NCBI GenBank assembly: GCA_031384605.1
Contig: JANNAT010000089.1
Location: 1-64,000, forward strand
Direction of reading: 5' to 3'
Origin: JANNAT01 sp031384605
Lineage (GTDB): Bacteria; Pseudomonadota; Alphaproteobacteria; Rhodobacterales; Rhodobacteraceae
DNA length: 64,000 nucleotides
Shown here: piece after piece, positions 33,977 to 42,867 of the stretch
How the letters are laid out: the number at the start of each line of letters is the position of its first letter
Numbering within the stretch: position 1 is the first letter of the stretch
The notes under the pieces: generated by a model
Database searches by the model: none
The model's input: only the letters and a program-made list of their open reading frames with translations
Told to the model about the DNA's origin: nothing
Made by a program: the position numbers and the translations under genes

Positions 33977-34786
33977 ATGGCCGAACCCCAAGCGAAACTT
34001 GCTGCAATTGATCCGGTCTGGAACCGCGTGCGTGAAGAGGGTTTTGCGATGGTGCGCGCGGAACCCTTGCTGGGCGGCCTTGCCCATTCCAGCCTGCTGC
34101 ACCATCCCTCAATGGAACGCGCGCTGGCCTACCGCTTTTCGCTGAAACTGGCGTCAGGCGAGATGAGCGAGCAAATCTTGCGCGAAATCGCGGATGAGGC
34201 GTATGAAGCCGCGCCTGATCTGGGCCAGGCCGCCCGCGTTGATCTGACAGCGGTGTTTGACCGCGATCCGGCCTGCGTGCGGTTTATTCAGCCCTTGCTG
34301 TTCTTCAAGGGATATCAGGCGGTGCAGGCCTACCGCATCGGCCATTGGCTGTGGGAAAACAATCGCCGGGACCTCGCGTATTTCGTGCAAATGCGGGTCT
34401 CCGAAGTGTTCGGCGTTGATATCCACCCCGCGGCTCGTGTTGGCCGTGGCATTATGATCGACCATGCCCATTCCATCGTCATCGGCGAAACGGCCGTGGT
34501 GGGCGATAACGTGTCGATGCTGCATTCGGTCACCCTTGGCGGCACTGGCAAAGAAGACGGCGACCGGCATCCCAAGATCGGCGATGGTGTGATGATCGGG
34601 GCAGGGGCAGCCGTTTTGGGCAATATCACCGTGGGCCACTGCTCTCGTATTGCCGCTGGATCAGTGGTTTTGCATGACGTGCCGCATAACACCACCGTCG
34701 CAGGCGTGCCCGCACGCGTGGTGGGCGAGGCGGGCTGTTCGCAGCCGTCAGTGACCATGGATCAGCTGCTGAAAGGCGAGATTTGA
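33977..34786 (+). CDS. cysE: Serine O-acetyltransferase
   Basis: 269 aa. It makes O-acetylserine for cysteine synthesis. N-terminal helical domain (WNRVREEGFAMVRAEPLLGG) then a left-handed hexapeptide beta-helix: DIHPAARVGRGIMIDHAHSIVIGE, MLHSVTLGGTGKEDGDRHPKIGDGVMIGAGA. His in DHAH and HSVTLGG are catalytic. GGAGG upstream. Found next to GTA clusters in Rhodobacterales, so its presence supports an old chromosomal GTA site. Confidence 0.97.
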   Translation: MAEPQAKLAAIDPVWNRVREEGFAMVRAEPLLGGLAHSSLLHHPSMERALAYRFSLKLASGEMSEQILREIADEAYEAAPDLGQAARVDLTAVFDRDPACVRFIQPLLFFKGYQAVQAYRIGHWLWENNRRDLAYFVQMRVSEVFGVDIHPAARVGRGIMIDHAHSIVIGETAVVGDNVSMLHSVTLGGTGKEDGDRHPKIGDGVMIGAGAAVLGNITVGHCSRIAAGSVVLHDVPHNTTVAGVPARVVGEAGCSQPSVTMDQLLKGEI

Positions 34787-34793
34787 CGGCAAA

Positions 34794-34883
34794 ATACCAA
34801 TCGCCCCGGCGCAAGCCGGGGCCTCGGTATCAAGTTTGCCCGCATTTATCAAAGGCCCCGGCCTGCGCCGGGGCGATTGGTAT
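34794..34883. repeat. 90-base inverted hairpin doublet between cysE and pdhC
   Basis: Arms of 31 bases (34794-34824 and 34853-34883) are inverted copies with one mismatch, and each arm contains its own CCCCGGC-loop-GCCGGGG hairpin. It fills the whole gap between two convergent genes (8 and 2 bases of margin), so it can act as a two-way transcription stop, and has the doublet plan of a REPIN. Confidence 0.7.
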
Positions 34884-34885
34884 AT

Positions 34886-36187
34886 CTACGCCAACATCGC
34901 CATCGGGTTTTCCAGATTGTCGCAGATCGCTTTCAGGAATTCCGCCCCCAGCGCGCCATCAATCACCCGGTGATCGACTGACAATGTCATCGACATCACC
35001 GTGGCCACGCCAACCGACCCATCGGCCAGCACAACCGGCTGTTTAATCCCCGCGCCAACCGCAAGAATAGACCCATGCGGCGGGTTGATCACGGCGTCGA
35101 AATTCTCGATCCCCATCATCCCAAGGTTCGATATCGCAAAACTGCCGCCCTGATATTCGTGCGGTGCCAGCTTTTTCGTTTTGGCCCGCCCTGCCAGATC
35201 TTTCATTTCCGCCGACAGTTTCGACAGCGATTTTTGATCTGCATCGCGCAGCACCGGCGTAAACAGCCCGCCTTCAATCGCCACCGCCACCGCCACATCG
35301 GATTGCTTGATCTTCAAAATCCGGTCACCGGCCCAAACCGCGTTGGCATTGGGCACGGCTTGCAGGGCCAAGGCACTGGCTTTGATGATGAAATCGTTCA
35401 CCGACAGTTTGATGCCGCGCGCCTCCAACCCTTTGTTCAGCTGCTCTCGGAATGCCATCAGCGCATCCAGCCGCACCGATTTGCGCAGATAAAAATGCGG
35501 GATGGTCTGCTTGGCTTCGGTCAAACGCGCGGCAATCGTGCGCCGCATACCGTCCAAAAGCACCTCGGTAACCGTGCGGTCCGCATACATCTTCATCACG
35601 GTTTCTGCCGACATGCCGGTTGGCATGCCGCCCGGCACGGCAGCTTTCGCTGGGGCAGGGGCCGCAGAACTTGCCGCCGCAACCGCAACCGAAGCCACCG
35701 CTTTCACCCCCTCAACATCCGCCCGCACGATCCGGCCATGTGGCCCGGACCCTTGCACGCCCGCCAGATCCAGCCCTTTTTCCGCAGCAATCCGGCGCGC
35801 AAGGGGCGACGCAAACACCCGCGAGCCCAACGCCTTGGCCGCAGCAACCGGGGCCGCAACTGCAGCCGCCGCCGCCGCAACAACAACCGGCGCTGCAACC
35901 ACCGCCACAGCTTTCGCCACCACCGGCACCGCCCCCGCCGCATCGCCATCCTCAATCAGCACGGCAATCGCGGTGTTCACTTTCACCCCCGCCGTGCCCT
36001 CGGCCACCAGAATCTTGCCGATGGTGCCTTCATCCACCGCCTCAAATTCCATCGTCGCCTTGTCGGTTTCAATCTCGGCCAGGATCTGCCCCGATTTCAC
36101 CACATCGCCTTCCTTGACCAACCACTTGGCAAGGGTGCCTTCCTCCATCGTGGGGGACAGCGCGGGCATCAGAATTTCAATCGCCAT
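34886..36187 (-). CDS. pdhC: Pyruvate dehydrogenase E2, dihydrolipoamide acetyltransferase
   Basis: 433 aa. One lipoyl domain (EIETDKATMEFE, Lys about 43), an Ala-rich linker, a peripheral subunit-binding domain (FASPLARRIAAEKGLDLAGV), a second linker, and the catalytic domain ending in SVDHRVIDGALGAEFL with the HRxxDG motif. It transfers acetyl groups to CoA. GGAGGGG upstream. Last gene of pdhA-pdhB-pdhC; the E3 gene is not in the window. Confidence 0.96.
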   Translation of the reverse strand: MAIEILMPALSPTMEEGTLAKWLVKEGDVVKSGQILAEIETDKATMEFEAVDEGTIGKILVAEGTAGVKVNTAIAVLIEDGDAAGAVPVVAKAVAVVAAPVVVAAAAAAVAAPVAAAKALGSRVFASPLARRIAAEKGLDLAGVQGSGPHGRIVRADVEGVKAVASVAVAAASSAAPAPAKAAVPGGMPTGMSAETVMKMYADRTVTEVLLDGMRRTIAARLTEAKQTIPHFYLRKSVRLDALMAFREQLNKGLEARGIKLSVNDFIIKASALALQAVPNANAVWAGDRILKIKQSDVAVAVAIEGGLFTPVLRDADQKSLSKLSAEMKDLAGRAKTKKLAPHEYQGGSFAISNLGMMGIENFDAVINPPHGSILAVGAGIKQPVVLADGSVGVATVMSMTLSVDHRVIDGALGAEFLKAICDNLENPMAMLA

Positions 36188-36196
36188 GTTCCCCTC

Positions 36197-37558
36197 CTAC
36201 CGGTAGCAAACAGATTTAACGGCGGCGACCACATCGGCGGTCGTCACCAGTGCCAGCTTTTCCAAATTGGCGGCATAGGGCATCGGCACGTCTTTGCCGG
36301 TGCAAGTCACCACGGGCGCATCCAAATGATCAAACGCGCGCTGCATGATGGTTGACGCCAGATGATCGCCGATAGACCCCACCGGGAACCCTTCCTCAAC
36401 CGTCACACAGCGGTTGGTTTTCGCTACCGATGCCAGCACGGTATCGTAATCAATCGGACGCAGGGTGCGCAGATCAATCACTTCGGCGGAAATCCCGTCT
36501 TTGGCAAGGATATCAGCGGCTTCCAATGCATAGGTCATCCCGATGCCGAAGGAAACAATCGTCACATCCGACCCCTCACGCCACACCCGCGCGCGGCCAA
36601 ACGGAATGGTGAAATCATCCAAAACCGGCACGTCAAAACTGCGGCCATACAGGATTTCATTTTCCAGAAATATCACCGGATTGCCATCGCGAATGGCGGT
36701 TTTCAGCAATCCTTTGGCATCTGACGCGGAATAGGGCATCACCACTTTCAGTCCCGGAATGGCCGCATACCACGCGGCAAAGTCTTGGGAATGCTGCGCG
36801 CCAACCCGTGCCGCCGCGCCATTCGTGCCGCGAAACACTATCGGACAGCCCAACTGCCCGCCCGACATATAGTTGGTCTTGGCGGCAGAATTCAGAATAT
36901 GATCAATGGCTTGCAATGAGAAGTTAAACGTCATGAATTCAACAATCGGGCGCAAACCACCCCATGCGGCACCGACTGCAATGCCGGTAAAGCCCATCTC
37001 GGTGATGGGCGTGTCGACAATCCGTTTGGGCCCAAATTCATCCAGCAAGCCCTGACTGATCTTATAGGCGCCTTGATATTCGCCCACCTCTTCGCCCATC
37101 AGCATCACCGCCGGGTTGGCACGCATTTCTTCGGCCATCGCTTCGCGCAGCGCCTCACGCACTGTCATGGATTTCATCGCAGTGCCTTCGGGCCAATCGG
37201 ATGAGGCCTTGGACACCACCACGGCGGTGGTTGGCAAAACTTGCGCCGCAAGTGCTTCTTTAACAACCGCAGGGGCCGCAATTGCAACTGGCGCGGGCGC
37301 TGCATCCGCAGCCTCGCCCGTCTCTACCAATACCATGATCGGTGTGTTCACTTTTACGTTTGCCGACCCTTCGGCCACCAAGATCTGGCCAACGATCCCC
37401 TCATCCGCCGTCTCAAATTCCATCGTCGCCTTGTCGGTTTCAATTTCGGCGATGATCTGGCCTGATTTGACCACATCGCCAACCTTAACCAACCATTTGG
37501 CCAGCGTGCCTTCTTCCATCGTAGGGGACAAGGCCGGCATAAAGACTTGAGTTGCCAT
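36197..37558 (-). CDS. pdhB: Pyruvate dehydrogenase E1 beta with lipoyl domain
   Basis: 453 aa, about 120 longer than plain E1-beta because residues 1-85 are a lipoyl domain (MPALSPTMEEGTLAKWLV, EIETDKATMEFE) joined by an Ala/Val-rich linker. The E1-beta part has LMGEEVGEYQGAYKISQGLLDEFG, MTFNFSLQAIDHILNSAAK and VTVEEGFPVGSIGDHL. Extra lipoyl domains on E1-beta are typical of alphaproteobacteria. Ten bases from pdhC. Confidence 0.96.
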   Translation of the reverse strand: MATQVFMPALSPTMEEGTLAKWLVKVGDVVKSGQIIAEIETDKATMEFETADEGIVGQILVAEGSANVKVNTPIMVLVETGEAADAAPAPVAIAAPAVVKEALAAQVLPTTAVVVSKASSDWPEGTAMKSMTVREALREAMAEEMRANPAVMLMGEEVGEYQGAYKISQGLLDEFGPKRIVDTPITEMGFTGIAVGAAWGGLRPIVEFMTFNFSLQAIDHILNSAAKTNYMSGGQLGCPIVFRGTNGAAARVGAQHSQDFAAWYAAIPGLKVVMPYSASDAKGLLKTAIRDGNPVIFLENEILYGRSFDVPVLDDFTIPFGRARVWREGSDVTIVSFGIGMTYALEAADILAKDGISAEVIDLRTLRPIDYDTVLASVAKTNRCVTVEEGFPVGSIGDHLASTIMQRAFDHLDAPVVTCTGKDVPMPYAANLEKLALVTTADVVAAVKSVCYR

Positions 37559-37569
37559 GGTTTTTCCCT

Positions 37570-38559
37570 TTACGCGTAAATGTCGGTATAAAGTTCCGAA
37601 ACATCAGGTTCCGGGCTGGCTTTGGCAAATTCGGCGGATGCGTTGACGATTTCCTTGATCTCTTTGTCGATCACTTTCAGGTCTTCATCCGACGCCAATC
37701 CTGCGTCCAGCAGCATATCGCGCACATGTTCGATCGCGTCTTTTTCGTCTTTCATCTTCTGCACCTCTTCGCGGGTGCGGTATTTCGCAGGATCACTCAT
37801 CGAGTGGCCGCGATAGCGATAGGTCATCATTTCCAGAATGTACGGGCCTTTGCCCGCCCGGCAATGCGCCACAGCCTTGGCCCCAGCCGCCTGAACCGCC
37901 AGCACATCCATGCCGTCCACCTGTTCACCGGGAATGCCATACGCCAACCCACGGCCATACAACGTTTCCGATTTGGTTGACCGCGCTTGGCTGGTGCCCA
38001 TGGCGTAGTGATTGTTTTCAATCACAAATATCACCGGCAGGGCCCATAATTCCGCCATGTTGTAAGTTTCATAAACCTGGCCCTGATTGGCCGCGCCATC
38101 GCCGAAATAGGTGAAGGTCACGTTATCATTGCCCATATACTTATCGGCAAAGGCCAACCCCGCGCCCAATGGCACTTGTGCTCCGACAATGCCGTGCCCG
38201 CCGTAGAAATGCTTCTCGCGGCTGAACATATGCATCGACCCGCCCTTGCCGCGCGAGTAGCCGCCCGCGCGCCCGGTCAGTTCCGCCATCACCCCATCGG
38301 CGGCCATCCCGCAAGCCAACATATGGCCGTGATCGCGATACGACGTGATCCGCTTGTCGCCTTCTTTGGTGCAAGCCTCCAGCCCCACCACAACCGCCTC
38401 TTGGCCGATATAAAGGTGACAAAACCCACCGATCAGACCCATGCCATACAATTGGCCCGCCTTTTCCTCGAATCGGCGGATCAACAGCATCTGACGGTAG
38501 TATTTCAGCAAATCGTCCTTCGAGACGTTTGATTTTTCAGCAGCTTTTTTCGCAGCCAC
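37570..38559 (-). CDS. pdhA: Pyruvate dehydrogenase E1 alpha
   Basis: 329 aa from a GTG with AAGGA seven bases upstream. Thiamine diphosphate binding motif GDGAANQGQVYETYNMA, heterodimer motif HGHMLACGMAADGVMAELTGR, and the loop TYRYRGHSMSDPAKYR that is phosphorylated in eukaryotic homologues. It decarboxylates pyruvate with PdhB and acetylates the lipoyl arms. First gene of the operon. Confidence 0.97.
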   Translation of the reverse strand: MAAKKAAEKSNVSKDDLLKYYRQMLLIRRFEEKAGQLYGMGLIGGFCHLYIGQEAVVVGLEACTKEGDKRITSYRDHGHMLACGMAADGVMAELTGRAGGYSRGKGGSMHMFSREKHFYGGHGIVGAQVPLGAGLAFADKYMGNDNVTFTYFGDGAANQGQVYETYNMAELWALPVIFVIENNHYAMGTSQARSTKSETLYGRGLAYGIPGEQVDGMDVLAVQAAGAKAVAHCRAGKGPYILEMMTYRYRGHSMSDPAKYRTREEVQKMKDEKDAIEHVRDMLLDAGLASDEDLKVIDKEIKEIVNASAEFAKASPEPDVSELYTDIYA

Positions 38560-38681
38560 GATGGCATCCTTTCGTCACAGCGCAAAATAGTTCAACGTTA
38601 AACTATCTATAGCGCATCGGAGAAAGAACGCCAAACCGAATTTTCCGCAGGCTTTCGGGCAAGCGGACATGGCAAAATTCA

Positions 38682-38754
38682 GTCAAATTCGTCTAAAATT
38701 TGCTTCATCTGTTCACAAATATCCCACGGGGGTGTGGGGGTGTGAAACCCCCAC
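38682..38754 (-). repeat. 3'-end hairpin repeat, copy B (after ftsB)
   Basis: On the minus strand: GTGGGGGT/ACCCCCAC hairpin (38734-38754), then CCCCCGTGGGATATTT, TGAACAGATGAAGC and AATTTTAG. Same order as the copy after fabD. It lies 38 bases beyond the ftsB stop and ahead of pdhA. Confidence 0.7.
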
Positions 38755-38791
38755 CGCGGGCAGCAGGGGCAAACCCTAACCGTTCAGGATA

Positions 38792-39094
38792 TCAACGAAT
38801 GACAACTTCATCGGCGCGCAGATAGCCCAGCACGTCGCGGGCCTGCTGATCGAGCAGATCTATATCCAGAAACTGGTCCGACAACCGATGCGTAAGGTTC
38901 CGCAACTGGTCTAATTCGACATAAAGCTGGGCGCGCTCCATCGTCAACGACACCGCCTCGGCATTAATTTGCACACGACGAAACACACCGAAATCACCCT
39001 GCACTGCGGCAAAGGTAAAATAGCCGCCCAAAGTGAAGGCCAGCAGCAGATACATAATGCCACCAAGGGCGGGATTGGCGTTGGAAATCGTCAT
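38792..39094 (-). CDS. FtsB/DivIC-type septum formation initiator
   Basis: 100 aa from MTISNANPALGG, with GAGG five bases upstream; an ATG 24 bases earlier is less supported. A single N-terminal transmembrane helix (GGIMYLLLAFTLGGYFTFAAV) and a coiled coil with leucine heptads (MERAQLYVELDQLRNLTHRLSDQFLDIDLLDQQAR) fit the divisome protein FtsB. It lies between pdhA and the aldolase gene, the usual neighbourhood near pdh in alphaproteobacteria. Confidence 0.88.
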   Translation of the reverse strand: MTISNANPALGGIMYLLLAFTLGGYFTFAAVQGDFGVFRRVQINAEAVSLTMERAQLYVELDQLRNLTHRLSDQFLDIDLLDQQARDVLGYLRADEVVIR

Positions 39095-39256
39095 GTTTGC
39101 CTCGCGTCCAGCCCTCATATGTCGAGGCTGGTTCGTGGACTGAGTGTGGCACAGCTGCTTCGCTTTGTGAATCCCCTAAATGAACCCAAACTTGGAAAAA
39201 TGCTTGGGTTCATAGGGTTGCAAGAAACATCTCAGACCGGGTCTAAGCCGAAAGGA

Positions 39257-40186
39257 TCACGCCTTGCCTTTGTAAATCTTGACCAGCTTGGCCAGCATTT
39301 CCAACGCATCGGCGCGCGGGCGCTGGAACGAATTGCGCCCGATGATTGACCCGTTGCCGCCGCCATCCCTGATGGCGCGGGCATCGTCATAAACCGCATC
39401 GGCGCCTTTGGATGCGCCGCCAGAAAACACGATAATCCGGCGCCCGGCAAAGCTGCTTTCCACACAGTGCCGCACCCGGGCGGCTTGGGTGGACACATCA
39501 ATTTTCTGCGCCTCATAGACCTTTTTCGCCTCGGGCAGCATCAGATGATCGGTCGAAAGCTTGATCTTGATGATATGCGCCCCCAGCAGCGCCGCGATTT
39601 GGGCGGCATAGGCGGCCACGTCAATCGCGGTTTCGCCGTCTTTGGTCACTGCCTCGCCGCGCGGATAAGACCAGATCACCGTGGCCACGCCCGATGCCGC
39701 AGCCTCGCGCCGCATTTCGCGAATTTCTTCATACATATCCAGCTGACAGTCAGACCCCGGATAAATCGTAAACCCGATCGCCGCACAGCCAAGCCGCAGC
39801 GCATCCCGCACCGACGCGGTCACCGCCTGGTTCTTGCCCGCCGTGTCAGACATCAGAGAATTGGCCGAGTTGCACTTCAAAATCGTCGGGATTTGGCCGG
39901 CAAAGGTATCCGCGCCCGCCTCCAGCATGCCAAGCGGTGAGGCAAAGGCATTCAGCCCGGCATCAATCGCCAGTTGGTAGTGATAATGCGGATCATAGCC
40001 CGCCGGATTGACCGCATAGTTGCGCGCAGGCCCGTGTTCAAAGCCCTGATCGACCGGCAGGATAATCATTTTCCCGGTGCCGCCCAGCTTTCCCTCCATC
40101 AACATACGGCACAGATTGGCCTTCACGCCGGGGGTTTCGCCTTCGTAATTCGACAGGATTTTCTGAACAATTTTGGTCGCGCGCAT
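39257..40186 (-). CDS. Class I fructose-bisphosphate aldolase (DhnA/FbaB type)
   Basis: 309 aa; AAGGAG upstream. Schiff-base class I aldolase of the archaeal/DhnA type rather than the eukaryotic type: ILPVDQGFEHGPARNYAVNPAGYDPHY, GFTIYPGSD, VIWSYPRGEAV, and the Schiff-base Lys region HIIKIKLSTDHL, then IVFSGGASKGAD. It cleaves fructose 1,6-bisphosphate; pgk and eno nearby are later steps of the same pathway. Confidence 0.92.
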   Translation of the reverse strand: MRATKIVQKILSNYEGETPGVKANLCRMLMEGKLGGTGKMIILPVDQGFEHGPARNYAVNPAGYDPHYHYQLAIDAGLNAFASPLGMLEAGADTFAGQIPTILKCNSANSLMSDTAGKNQAVTASVRDALRLGCAAIGFTIYPGSDCQLDMYEEIREMRREAAASGVATVIWSYPRGEAVTKDGETAIDVAAYAAQIAALLGAHIIKIKLSTDHLMLPEAKKVYEAQKIDVSTQAARVRHCVESSFAGRRIIVFSGGASKGADAVYDDARAIRDGGGNGSIIGRNSFQRPRADALEMLAKLVKIYKGKA

Positions 40187-40276
40187 GTGCTGCTCCTTGG
40201 GCGGTGATTGTCTCTTTATCCGGTGCCGGAATGCTTCTGTCCAGCACGCAAGTTTGATTGCTTTAGCACCAGTGCG

Positions 40277-41059
40277 TCAGCTGCGCCGTTTCAAAAGTTG
40301 GCCGGTGATAAAGCTGTTCACCCGGCGGGGCGAAATTCGCGGCAAAAAGGCGGATATTTTATTGATGAGACCGGGCACTTTAACTCGCTGGCCCTTGGTC
40401 ATCGCGGCCCAGCCGGCAATCGCCACCGATTGCGCCGATGGCAGGGGGATTTTGGTTAATAGTGTGGCCTTTACCGCATTGTCGGCGGCAAAGAACTGGG
40501 TCGCCGTGGCACCGGGGCACAGCGCGGTCAAGGTTACCCCTGTGCCACGCAATTCTTCCGACACGGCTTCCGACAAGCTTAGGAAATAGGCCTTGCTGGC
40601 GTGGTAGACCGCCATATGCGGCCCGGGCACGAACCCGGCCACCGAGGCCACGTTCAAAATCCGCCCCGCGCGGTGCCCCAGCATATGCGCCGCCGCCCGT
40701 TTCATCAGGATGGTGGCCGCGATAATGTTGACGGCGATGCAATCGGCCTCGCGCGGCCAGCCGGTCGCGTCGGCGAACGCGCCGTTGCGGCCAAGGCCTG
40801 CGTTGTTCACCAGAACTCCGATTTGGCGGCCAGCGCTGGCGTCATCCCACAGCCGTTCTACCGCAACCGGATCAGTCAGATCGCAGGGGATAACCACAAC
40901 TTGCACGTTATAGGCCCGCCGCAGCGCGGTGGCATGCGCCGCAAGCTTGGCCGTTTGCCGCGCGGTCAGGATGATGTCGAAGCCGTCTTTCGCGGCCAGA
41001 ATCGCAAATTCATGCCCCAACCCTTCGGATGCGCCGGTCACCAATGCCCAGATTGCCAT
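40277..41059 (-). CDS. Short-chain dehydrogenase/reductase (SDR)
   Basis: 260 aa from MAIWALVTGASEGLG, with GGAGG upstream; the longer upstream frame is pgk shadow. NAD(P)-binding TGASEGLG (residue 8), NNAG near 88, and the S-Y-K set with YHASKAYF (Y-x-x-x-K). C-terminal basic tail. Its ATG overlaps the pgk stop (TAATG), so it is coupled to pgk. Substrate unknown. Confidence 0.88.
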   Translation of the reverse strand: MAIWALVTGASEGLGHEFAILAAKDGFDIILTARQTAKLAAHATALRRAYNVQVVVIPCDLTDPVAVERLWDDASAGRQIGVLVNNAGLGRNGAFADATGWPREADCIAVNIIAATILMKRAAAHMLGHRAGRILNVASVAGFVPGPHMAVYHASKAYFLSLSEAVSEELRGTGVTLTALCPGATATQFFAADNAVKATLLTKIPLPSAQSVAIAGWAAMTKGQRVKVPGLINKISAFLPRISPRRVNSFITGQLLKRRS

Positions 41060-42237
41060 TATGCCTCCAACGCGGCAACGCCGGGCAGGGTTTTGCCCTC
41101 CATCCATTCCAGAAACGCGCCTCCGGCCGTTGAAATAAAGGTGAAATCTTCCGCTGCACCGGCTTGGTTCAGGGCCGCCACCGTATCGCCACCGCCTGCC
41201 ACCGAAACCAGTTGGCCTGCCTTGGTCAGCCGGGCCACACACAGCGCGGCTGCATTGGTGGCGGCATCGAACGGCGTCAATTCAAACGCCCCCAAGGGCC
41301 CGTTCCAGATCAGGGTTTTGGCCGATGCAAACAGTTTCTCCAGCGCCGCCACGGTCAAAGGCCCCGCATCCAAAATCATCGCATCCGCAGGGCAGGCGGT
41401 GGCGGCAACGGTTTCATGCGCTGCGTTTGCCTTGAATTCGCGCGCCACCACCACATCGACGGGCAAATGAATGGTGCAGCCCGCCAGTTTCGCCTTGGCC
41501 AAAATGTCCAAGACCGTGGGGGCCATATCGCGTTCGGCCAAAGATTTCCCTACTTCGCTGCCCATGGCCACCAAAAACGTATTCGCCATGCCACCGCCGA
41601 TCACAAGGTGATCAACCTTTGTCACCAGATTGCCCAACAGTTCCAGCTTGGTTGACACTTTGGCCCCCCCCACCACGGCCACCACAGGGCGGGCAGGATT
41701 TCCCAAAGCCGCCTCAAGGGCGGCCAGCTCCTCGGCCATCAAGCGGCCTGCAAAGCTTGGCAGCAACCGCGCGACGCCTTCGGTGGAGGCATGCGCGCGG
41801 TGTGCTGCCGAAAACGCGTCGTTGCAGAACAAATCGCCCAAACCCGCCAAAAACTGTGCCATCTGCGGATCATTGGCCTCTTCCATCGGGCTAAAGCGGG
41901 TGTTTTCGACCATGACCACGGCGTTTTGCGACAACGCATCAATTGCCGCGCGGCTGGGCCGCTCCATAAACGCGACCGCCCGGCCCAAAGCGGCCTCCAG
42001 CGCGGGCTGCACCAGTTTCAAGCTCATTGACGGCTCGACCTTGCCCTTGGGCCGTCCGAAATGCGCCAGCAGCACCACTTTTGCCCCGCGCGCCAGCAGA
42101 TCCTGCACCGTTGGCACGATTTTTTCGATCCGCGTGGTGTCGGAAACATGGCCATTCTCCATCGGCACGTTGATGTCGACCCGGCACAGCACAACTTTGC
42201 CCGCCAACGCCATATCGTCGATTGTCTTGAACGCCAT
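41059..42237 (-). CDS. pgk: Phosphoglycerate kinase
   Basis: 392 aa from MAFKTIDDMALAGK, where AAGGAG lies seven bases upstream. VLCRVDINVPMENG opening, LLAHFGRPKG substrate loop, FCNDAFSAAHRAHAS, VVGGAKVSTKLELL, and the C-terminal SVAGGGDTVAALNQAG nucleotide motif. It makes ATP from 1,3-bisphosphoglycerate. Translation of the SDR gene starts on its stop codon. Confidence 0.97.
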   Translation of the reverse strand: MAFKTIDDMALAGKVVLCRVDINVPMENGHVSDTTRIEKIVPTVQDLLARGAKVVLLAHFGRPKGKVEPSMSLKLVQPALEAALGRAVAFMERPSRAAIDALSQNAVVMVENTRFSPMEEANDPQMAQFLAGLGDLFCNDAFSAAHRAHASTEGVARLLPSFAGRLMAEELAALEAALGNPARPVVAVVGGAKVSTKLELLGNLVTKVDHLVIGGGMANTFLVAMGSEVGKSLAERDMAPTVLDILAKAKLAGCTIHLPVDVVVAREFKANAAHETVAATACPADAMILDAGPLTVAALEKLFASAKTLIWNGPLGAFELTPFDAATNAAALCVARLTKAGQLVSVAGGGDTVAALNQAGAAEDFTFISTAGGAFLEWMEGKTLPGVAALEA

Positions 42238-42360
42238 TGCCGACTCCTTCGTTGTTTGATCCTGTTTCCGCGCAATGCACGCGTTCGTCAACCGTTAGGC
42301 CTTTCCTATCGGCCGCGCCCCCGCTAGTTTGCCGCCCAGAAAAACCCAAGGAAACGAACC

Positions 42361-42867
42361 ATGGCCGAGATCAAAGATCCAGAAAACACCATTATCATCA
42401 CGCTGAAAGACGGCGAAGTGGTGATTGCGCTGCTGCCCGATGTGGCGCCAAAACATAGCGAACGGATGAAGGCGCTGGCGCGCGCCAAAGCCTATGACAA
42501 CGTGGTGTTTCACCGCGTGATCGAAGGGTTCATGGCGCAAACCGGCGATGTGGAACACGGGATTGCGGGCGGGGCCAACCTGCGCCGGGCGGGCACAGGC
42601 GGGTCGGATCACCCGGATTTGCCGGCCGAATTTTCCAAACTGCCGCATGATCGCGGATCCATTGGGGCGGCGCGTTCGTCAAACCCCAATTCCGCCAACA
42701 GTCAGTTTTTCATCAACTTTTCCGAGAACTCGTTCCTGAACGGCCAATACACCGTGTATGGGCGGGTTATCTCGGGGATGGAGCATGTGGATAAAATTGC
42801 GCGCGGTGAGCCGCCTGCAAACCCAGACCGCATGATCACCGTTCGGGTGGCCGCAGATGTTGCGTAA
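42361..42867 (+). CDS. Cyclophilin-type peptidyl-prolyl isomerase, cytoplasmic
   Basis: 168 aa; AAGGA upstream. Cyclophilin core: VVFHRVIEGFMAQTGDVEHG, IGAARSSNPNSANSQFFINFSENSFLNGQYTVYGRVISGME. No signal peptide, so it is cytosolic. It overlaps by 11 bases a second cyclophilin gene carrying a signal peptide. PpiB-like. Confidence 0.93.
   Translation: MAEIKDPENTIIITLKDGEVVIALLPDVAPKHSERMKALARAKAYDNVVFHRVIEGFMAQTGDVEHGIAGGANLRRAGTGGSDHPDLPAEFSKLPHDRGSIGAARSSNPNSANSQFFINFSENSFLNGQYTVYGRVISGMEHVDKIARGEPPANPDRMITVRVAADVA

Noticed and set aside
35075..36355. 426-aa plus-strand open frame opposite pdhC
   Set aside because: His/Arg-rich translation of the Ala-rich linkers of the E2 gene on the other strand; a typical high-GC shadow.
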